From assembly GCA_012064415.1 (NCBI GenBank), contig SSNU01000045.1, positions 86,121 through 150,120 on the forward strand: 64,000 bases of DNA. Direction: 5' to 3'. Numbering within the stretch: the first letter of the stretch is position 1; every line of letters begins with the position of its first letter. Source of the DNA: Gyrodactylus bullatarudis (Eukaryota > Platyhelminthes > Monogenea > Gyrodactylidea > Gyrodactylidae). The position numbers and the translations under genes were made by a program. Shown here one piece after another: positions 58,131-64,000 of the stretch. Under the pieces are notes generated by a model. It saw nothing but the letters and a program-made list of their open reading frames with translations, was not told where the DNA came from and did no database searches.

Positions 58131-61100
58131 CTTCTAGAATATTCTCTAATAATCCGTCTGTATTCAGCTGTCTGGTTTGTGACCTTCGTTTAACTGGGGC
58201 TAGAATTGCTTTTCCATTAGTTTTCTAAAAAAAAAGGAAGTTGTATCACAAAAAAGTTTTCCTGTTTGAATTATAATTTTAAATAGATTTTTTATCTAGC
58301 AAAGATATTTAAATATGAATCAAAAAGAGTTCGAAGTGCCAAGGTAATTCCCACAGGGAAGTCTTGTTTCAAAATGGATTAGCTCATTTCACTGGATTTT
58401 ACAAAAGAAATTCTCTCTAGAAATAAGATGTCAACCTAGTATTTCTAAAATTTATATGCAATCTATTTTCTAATAAAATAATGTTTCACACTGATAGCTA
58501 CCTATATTATATAGCTATGTCCCAAATGGGGCTCTTTATTTATGAAATATTCTGGCATCTTTTTATTTTATTATCTTCAATCAAGAGAACATAAAAAATT
58601 GATGCTGAAATCTTTTGTTTTTGGCAATAGGAGGAAAAAGATTTACAAAAAAGGTCATTTTTAGGGGGACAGACTCCCATTTTTTTGAACTGGAAGTTTT
58701 TAAGGATTTTTAAATTTGGGAGGGCGATCGAAAATTCAATCAATAAAAATGATCAAGCATTAAGCCTAATTTTGCTCAGATTGAATTTTTTTCGTAAATT
58801 TTCAACTTTATGGAACTAACCCTTGAAGTGCCAGAGTGATAGTTCTATCCCACATGATTTTAGCAACTCATTATTATTCATTAAGGCCGCAGAAAATACT
58901 TCTTTTACCGCCCATTCGATAGAACTTTATTAATCTCGTAGAATACGCTAAGAACTCAGCTCTATCATTTGTCAAACTCACGCTATACTAATTTAAAGAG
59001 AGTTGTTTTTTTTCAAAAAATTAATTTTAGTTTAAAACGTTTTTTTATGAAACCTACTTCCCAGGATCATAGGAAAAAGTAAGATTAGCAGGGCAACCAA
59101 AAATATGACTTAAAAATTCAAAATATGCTGAAATAATTTACCTTATTTCCGAAAAAATATGCCGTGAAATATGACTAAAAATAATAATAAACCACAAGTA
59201 GTATGATTAAAAATTAATTTTTATTAAATTTGTTCATAGTATTAGTCCTAATATTTTCAACTTTTTTGTAATACTAGACTAGGTCACTCCAAAAGATGAT
59301 GTTTTCTTATTGGCTATACGAAAAATGGGGTCCATATACATTTTTAAAAACACATTTTTTAAAGCTTTATTCTTTCAGACTAAATTATGAGTACTAATAT
59401 CTGAACTATGAGAAAAAGAGATAATGACAAAAAGTGTATCAAAAGGGAGAGAAAATAACAAATCCTAAATCATTTTTGACACTTCTTAAATCAATATACA
59501 CGATATATTTACAAAACTTATATCAAAATTGACAAATCATAAGTCAGTCTATTCGAGCATTGACAAAACTTATATCAAATTTAATCAATAGTATATCAGA
59601 ATTGCCTATTATTAGAATGTAATAAACTTGNNNNNNNNNNNNNNNNNNNNNNNNNNNNNNNNNNNNNNNNNNNNNNNNNNNNNNNNNNNNNNNNNNNNNN
59701 NNNNNNNNNNNNNNNNNNNNNNNNNNNNNNNNNNNNNNNNNNNNNNNNNNNNNNNNNNNNNNNNNNNNNNNNNNNNNNNNNNNNNNNNNNNNNNNNNNNN
59801 NNNNNNNNNNNNNNNNNNNNNNNNNNNNNNNNNNNNNNNNNNNNNNNNNNNNNNNNNNNNNNNNNNNNNNNNNNNNNNNNNNNNNNNNNNNNNNNNNNNN
59901 NNNNNNNNNNNNNNNNNNNNNNNNNNNNNNNNNNNNNNNNNNNNNNNNNNNNNNNNNNNNNNNNNNNNNNNNNNNNNNNNNNNNNNNNNNNNNNNNNNNN
60001 NNNNNNNNNNNNNNNNNNNNNNNNNNNNNNNNNNNNNNNNNNNNNNNNNNNNNNNNNNNNNNNNNNNNNNNNNNNNNNNNNNNNNNNNNNNNNNNNNNNN
60101 NNNNNNNNNNNNNNNNNNNNNNNNNNNNNNNNNNNNNNNNNNNNNNNNNNNNNNNNNNNNNNNNNNNNNNNNNNNNNNNNNNNNNNNNNNNNNNNNNNNN
60201 NNNNNNNNNNNNNNNNNNNNNNNNNNNNNNNNNNNNNNNNNNNNNNNNNNNNNNNNNNNNNNNNNNNNNNNNNNNNNNNNNNNNNNNNNNNNNNNNNNNN
60301 NNNNNNNNNNNNNNNNNNNNNNNNNNNNNNNNNNNNNNNNNNNNNNNNNNNNNNNNNNNNNNNNNNNNNNNNNNNNNNNNNNNNNNNNNNNNNNNNNNNN
60401 NNNNNNNNNNNNNNNNNCAAGTTTATTACATTCTAATAATAGGCAATTCTGATATACTATTGATTAAATTTGATATAAGTTTTGTCAATGCTCGAATAGA
60501 CTGACTTATGATTTGTCAATTTTGATATAAGTTTTGTAAATATATCGTGTATATTGATTTAAGAAGTGTCAAAAATGATTTAGGATTTGTTATTTTCTCT
60601 CCCTTTTGATACACTTTTTGTCATTATCCCTGAGAAAAAATATAACCAAATAATGACTTATGGAGAAAAATTTCGGAATTTTATTTGTGATTGATATAAA
60701 GCTAATTGATAGTAAGTTGAGAATCTATGATTTTTACAGAAATCTCGATATTTTATAAAGAATTCATATATGTTGAAGATTTTTTTGAATCCTACTCAAG
60801 TTGCCCACTTTTACCATTTGAAGAAAAAAATTATTTTTATGAAAAACATGGTCATTTTTCAAATTCTCATTTGGCAACAGAATCCCATTTTTTTGAACTT
60901 TGAGCTGAAATTTTTTATTGATTTGAAAGTGGGAGAGTGATCAAAAGAGTTTTTTCAAGTTCAGGATCAGAAAAGAAAATCAATTCAACTGAATCTGATC
61001 TTATGCATAATCACGTTATCGTTTGGGAACGGAATTTCGATTTTTTGATCCTTTTCACTACTTGAAAATCAATGAAATTTCGATAACTTAAAATCCCTCG

Positions 61101-64000
61101 AAAATGGTGAATCTTTCAAAAATTTTTTGGCAATATTCGCCTTTCTTATCTTATTTTGATCCTGAAAATAAACTTTTAATCAATCTCCAACTTTCAAATC
61201 AATAAAAATTATCAGTTCGAAAAAATGGGATTTTGTCGTAAAATGGGAATTTGAAAAATGGCCACATTAAATGGTAAAAGTGGACAACACTTGAGTAGGA
61301 TTCAAAAAATATTTGACAAATTCGAATTCTTGATAAAAATTCGAGATTTCTGTAAAAATCATAGATTACCAATTTATATCAGCCAACTTTAAGTAGATTT
61401 AGAATCTGTTGTATATTAAAATATCAAAAAATGACTTGAATTACCCTGCAAATCAGGTATCTAGAATATATTTTATTGATGACAGGTTATTTACTCGTAT
61501 GAAAGTGGCTGAGTTCCCTCGTTCATGTAATTCATCGTTAGAAATATCATTTTCAGTGGATACTTTCCTAACTCCATCAGTTTGGGCGTTGTCTTTCTTC
61601 CCATTCATTCGTTCAGTGTCTGTATTACTCTTAGTTAATCCTAATCCACGACGACCAGACGTTGACGAGCTGAATGTTTGTTGCTGTAAGAAATGAATAT
61701 TTTTAGAAATTTTTGTGGATCTAATCTTGTGGATTCTGTCAATTAACATAATTCATATTATTTGTTATTATTCGGGTCTCAAAAAGAATTAAAAATCATA
61801 TTTTTAACTGAGACTTATTACATCTTTTAAGAGGAAGTTAGATATTCAGCTGAAGAGTTATATGATCTATTTTTTTTATTACTTTAATAAAAAGATTTAA
61901 TTTTATAATTTAAATAAATTTTTAGTAATTTTAATAATAAGAGTTTCTTAAATCAATATCCGGATCCTTTTTTGATTATTAAAACATTAACAAAATTGAA
62001 CTTGAATTTCATTGGCCAAAAAATTGTTCACTAAAAACAAAATAAGGTCTCTTCAGTGATGATGCTTTGTGAAATGTACATATGGCCCTAATATATATCT
62101 TTTTTCTAATTTTCCAAATATGATTTTAAGTGGATTTTCAGTCACAAAAACACCGAAAGATTCGGAAAACTAACTCTGTATGCTGAGACAAATTTCGCCA
62201 ATGGGGATAGATGAATTGGGATGGCGTCCAAGTTTACAATTTCATCATTCAACCAGGCCATTGTGCAGTATCCTAGTTTTGTTAATAATTCGAATGAATG
62301 CTTTAAATCCGTAAAGGTTTCCTCAATCTCTTGGCATTCAAGAGAATCATCTCTAATGAGCTTCAAGGATTTAAGGTAGCCTTCTAACTTTTCCAGAGTT
62401 TCAGGTATCCCAGTCAGATTACCTGGAGAAGTGATTAGAAATTAAACGATGGGATAGATTGAAATTTCCTTACATGCAGAAGCTTTTTCTATATTTGTGA
62501 GTTCATTGGTCCAGTCGACAAGGTTTGGATGTGAATTCTTGAGGAAATGCCAAAACATTTGAATGAAAGAAACTGATTTGGACATTGAACTATTCCTACT
62601 GCCAGAATATTCCACATCGTATAATCTCCAATTGATCAGCTATTTAATGATGAAAGTTTATAAACTTTTTTTTAATTGAACCTGATTCAAACCCTTAGAG
62701 ACCCTATCGTTGGTCGAGAAATATTTGAGGGTTTAGCAGATAGAGTTCAGGCTATATTATCTATGACAAAGTGTGAAGTAGGATTTCAAAAACAACGCTT
62801 TAAATTAGTAAGTTTGACGAGTGATAAATCTTTGTGTATTCCAACAGATTATTAGATCAGTGGTTTACAAAGTATTTTCTGAAGCATTTGCTGAAATGAT
62901 ATGTGCAGAAAAATAATCCAGTTGCACTTTGAAGGGTTAAATGATCCGAAATCACAGAATAGGAGCAGATGAAAAATTGCAAATTGGCGTAATTTCATTG
63001 AGATTTTTTGTAAAAATCCTATCAACTTTACTTGCATATCCTGCTTCTTGCTAATAGTACAAATGAATAATTCCTATTTTCACTTATTAAGAGCTGAACT
63101 CAAAGCAATGATAAATTGAGGATATGAATTCAGAGACTAAATCATTGAAATTGTATTTCATATGGGAAGTAAATCAAAAAATACAACAGAAAATATAGTT
63201 TTGATAATTACGCATTTCAACGCTGAAAAATTCCTCATGCTTCCCATAAAGTTGGTTAAAGTACAAATAAATAAACTTTTTTTCACCAAAAATATTAATG
63301 TAAGACATTTTAAATAGTTTTTTCTTCTATTACGCATCAAAAAAATTATCTGTGAAATCTAGTTCTCTAGATTTGTGTCTTCAGCAGAAAAGGCTCAAAA
63401 AAAATAAAAAGCTTTCTTGTCTAATCTTGATCCAGAAAACCCCCTTTTGATCAAGCTCCAAATTTGAAATCAACAAAAATTTTCGGTTCAAAGTTCGAAA
63501 AAATGGGATTTTGGCGCCAAATTGAAATTTGAAAAATGGTCATATTTTTCATACAAATTGATTTATTTCAAAATTTTTTTCTTCAACTGGTAAAACTGGG
63601 CAAAATGAGTAGGATTCCAAAAAATCTCTAACAAGTTCGAATTTTTGATGAAAAAATCGATTCCTAGATTCCTAACTTCATATTAGATAAAATATCATAT
63701 TTGAAACTAGAAATTCCACCAGACGATTGGCTTAATTTTGTTCAAAATATAGCGTGACAAAGTTGCTGTAATTTGACGATTCTCATGAAAAAGAGTATTA
63801 CTTCTGTTAGTTTTCAAAGAGATTTGATAGGGTTAAATACTTACTGTATCTATCAAATGTATTGGAAAGTGTTGATCAGGTCCAAGAATTTGCTCAGTTG
63901 ATCCAGTTAATTTGAGCACAAACAAATTGATAAATCTTAAAATAATTGGCAACTTTCTGCTGGTCATAATGCTTTTGCATGCTGATAGGATTATCGACAA
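58131..64000 (-). CDS. formin (FH2-domain actin regulator), C-terminal exons, cut by window edge
   Basis: Exons on the minus strand, phases consistent: 64000-63845 (partial), 62639-62474, 62422-62175, 61683-61495 and 58224-58131 (continues beyond). Joined, they read ILSACKSIMTSRKLPIILRF, then MFWHFLKNSHPNLVDWTNEL, IEKASACNLTGIPETLEKLE, and a helical end AKFVSAYRQQ. This follows the second half of an FH2 domain (the A...I..S.KL, HFL...P.L....EL..IEKAS segments). Next come a Ser-rich linker and VKRRSQTRQLNTDGLLENIL, resembling a formin autoregulatory (DAD) tail, perhaps FHOD type. The usual GN-x-x-N motif is not recognisable, so the FH2 is diverged. Introns are 1205, 51, 491 and 3270 bp. Confidence 0.6.
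58810..59060. repeat. piggyBac-like non-autonomous end, inverted family member
   Basis: It starts TAACCCTTGAAGTGCCAGAG and includes gcccattcgatagaact and ttgtcaaactcacgcta. Inverted relatives lie at about 33730-33905 (ending cctttaagggttaa) and 62690-62940 (ending ctttgaagggttaa). The TTAA plus CCCTTNAAG end is of piggyBac type. No coding sequence. Confidence 0.5.
59418..60630. mobile_element. Mutator-like element with long inverted ends around an assembly gap
   Basis: The left end GAGATAATGACAAAAAGTGT (59418) and the right end, the complement of GGGATAATGACAAAAAGTGT (to 60630), start a perfectly aligned inverted repeat of at least 213 bp with one mismatch at position 2. A 9-bp duplication TGAGAAAAA flanks it (59409-59417 and 60631-60639). 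Long (~200 bp) ends starting GAGATAAT and a 9-bp duplication are hallmarks of MULEs. The centre (59631-60417) is unsequenced N, so gene content and true length are unknown. It lies in the large formin intron. Confidence 0.85.
59631..60417. other. assembly gap (787 N)
   Basis: A run of N lying exactly between the two inverted arms of the Mutator-like element. Open frames across it are meaningless. The gap size may be an estimate. Confidence 0.99.
60712..61385. mobile_element. fold-back element in formin intron
   Basis: The arms gagaatctatgatttttaca and tgtaaaaatcatagattacc are near-complementary. Inner landmarks are catttttcaaattctcattt with its complement and aagtgggagagtgatcaaaa with its complement. 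Same family as 41220-41655; a right-half copy lies at 63380-63680. Confidence 0.75.
62053..62145 (+). repeat. Penelope 3'-end scrap in formin intron
   Basis: It contains GTGATGATGCTTTGTGAAAT then GTACATATGGCCCTAATATA, the same block as at 5750, 30983 and 43217 but on the plus strand, followed by the tccacttaaaatcat-type block reversed. It lies next to the acceptor-side flank of formin exon 62175-62422 in the 491-bp intron. Confidence 0.5.
63380..63680. repeat. right-half copy of the fold-back family
   Basis: It matches the right halves of the elements at 41.4 and 61.0 kb: gatcaagctccaaatttgaa, tcaacaaaaattttcggttc and tttgaaaaatggtcatattt. Intronic to the formin gene. Confidence 0.6.

Noticed and set aside
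59596..60452. 274-codon open frames across the N run on both strands
   Set aside because: They are translations of unsequenced N and have no content.
61409..61696. 95-codon plus-strand frame opposite a formin exon
   Set aside because: The minus strand has matching acceptor, donor and phase with neighbouring FH2 exons; the plus frame is its shadow.
1..64000. CRISPR arrays, operons, Shine-Dalgarno sites, phage or plasmid genes
   Set aside because: Spliced genes, polyadenylation signals and eukaryotic transposons throughout; no short regularly spaced repeats.

Overview
The window looks like an AT-rich animal (metazoan) genome segment. It carries spliceosomal genes for a homeodomain factor (Orthopedia type), a RhoA-type GTPase, a cytosolic thioredoxin and an FH2 formin, embedded in dense transposon debris. 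Two traits stand out. Several introns are extremely short: proposed sizes are 23, 23, 28, 29, 33 and 34 bp. In contrast, the Orthopedia-like gene contains a 12.4 kb intron full of mobile elements. Ultra-short introns are known from dicyemid mesozoans and, less extremely, from parasitic flatworms, so a lophotrochozoan of that kind is my best guess. The sequence alone does not prove it.

Layout. Bases 1-7.8 kb are mobile-element remnants: a mariner cut by the window edge, a piggyBac nested inside a fold-back MITE, Penelope-like pieces in both orientations and a LINE 3' end. A thioredoxin gene (minus) lies at 7.95-8.3 kb and a mariner with intact ends at 10.4-11.7 kb. From 13.2 to 16.25 kb there is a small cluster of unidentified genes: a plus-strand coiled-coil gene and two minus-strand genes. 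At 20.4-22.1 kb are a KRBA2/Ginger-type integrase tail and a LINE reverse transcriptase fragment. The Orthopedia-like gene runs from 23.75 to 46.36 kb on the plus strand. Its introns hold a 224-bp-arm hairpin made from a copy of an exon found at 50.3 kb, several fold-back elements, a KRBA2-type element and a nearly complete piggyBac.

An unidentified minus-strand gene (46.8-47.6 kb) and the Rho gene (47.7-48.5 kb) are divergent and share a 157-bp spacer. At 50.3-51.9 kb a coding exon (minus) is split by a hAT-like element that itself carries a Ginger-like element. The formin gene (minus) enters from the right edge and is followed from about 64.0 to 58.1 kb. Between two of its exons lies a Mutator-like element with 213-bp inverted ends and a 9-bp target duplication, whose centre is an assembly gap of 787 N.

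The host genes do not form a pathway. The cellular genes concern transcription (Orthopedia-like), cytoskeleton signalling (Rho and a formin, which are functionally related in animals) and redox (thioredoxin). I found no rRNA, convincing tRNA, CRISPR or prokaryotic features.
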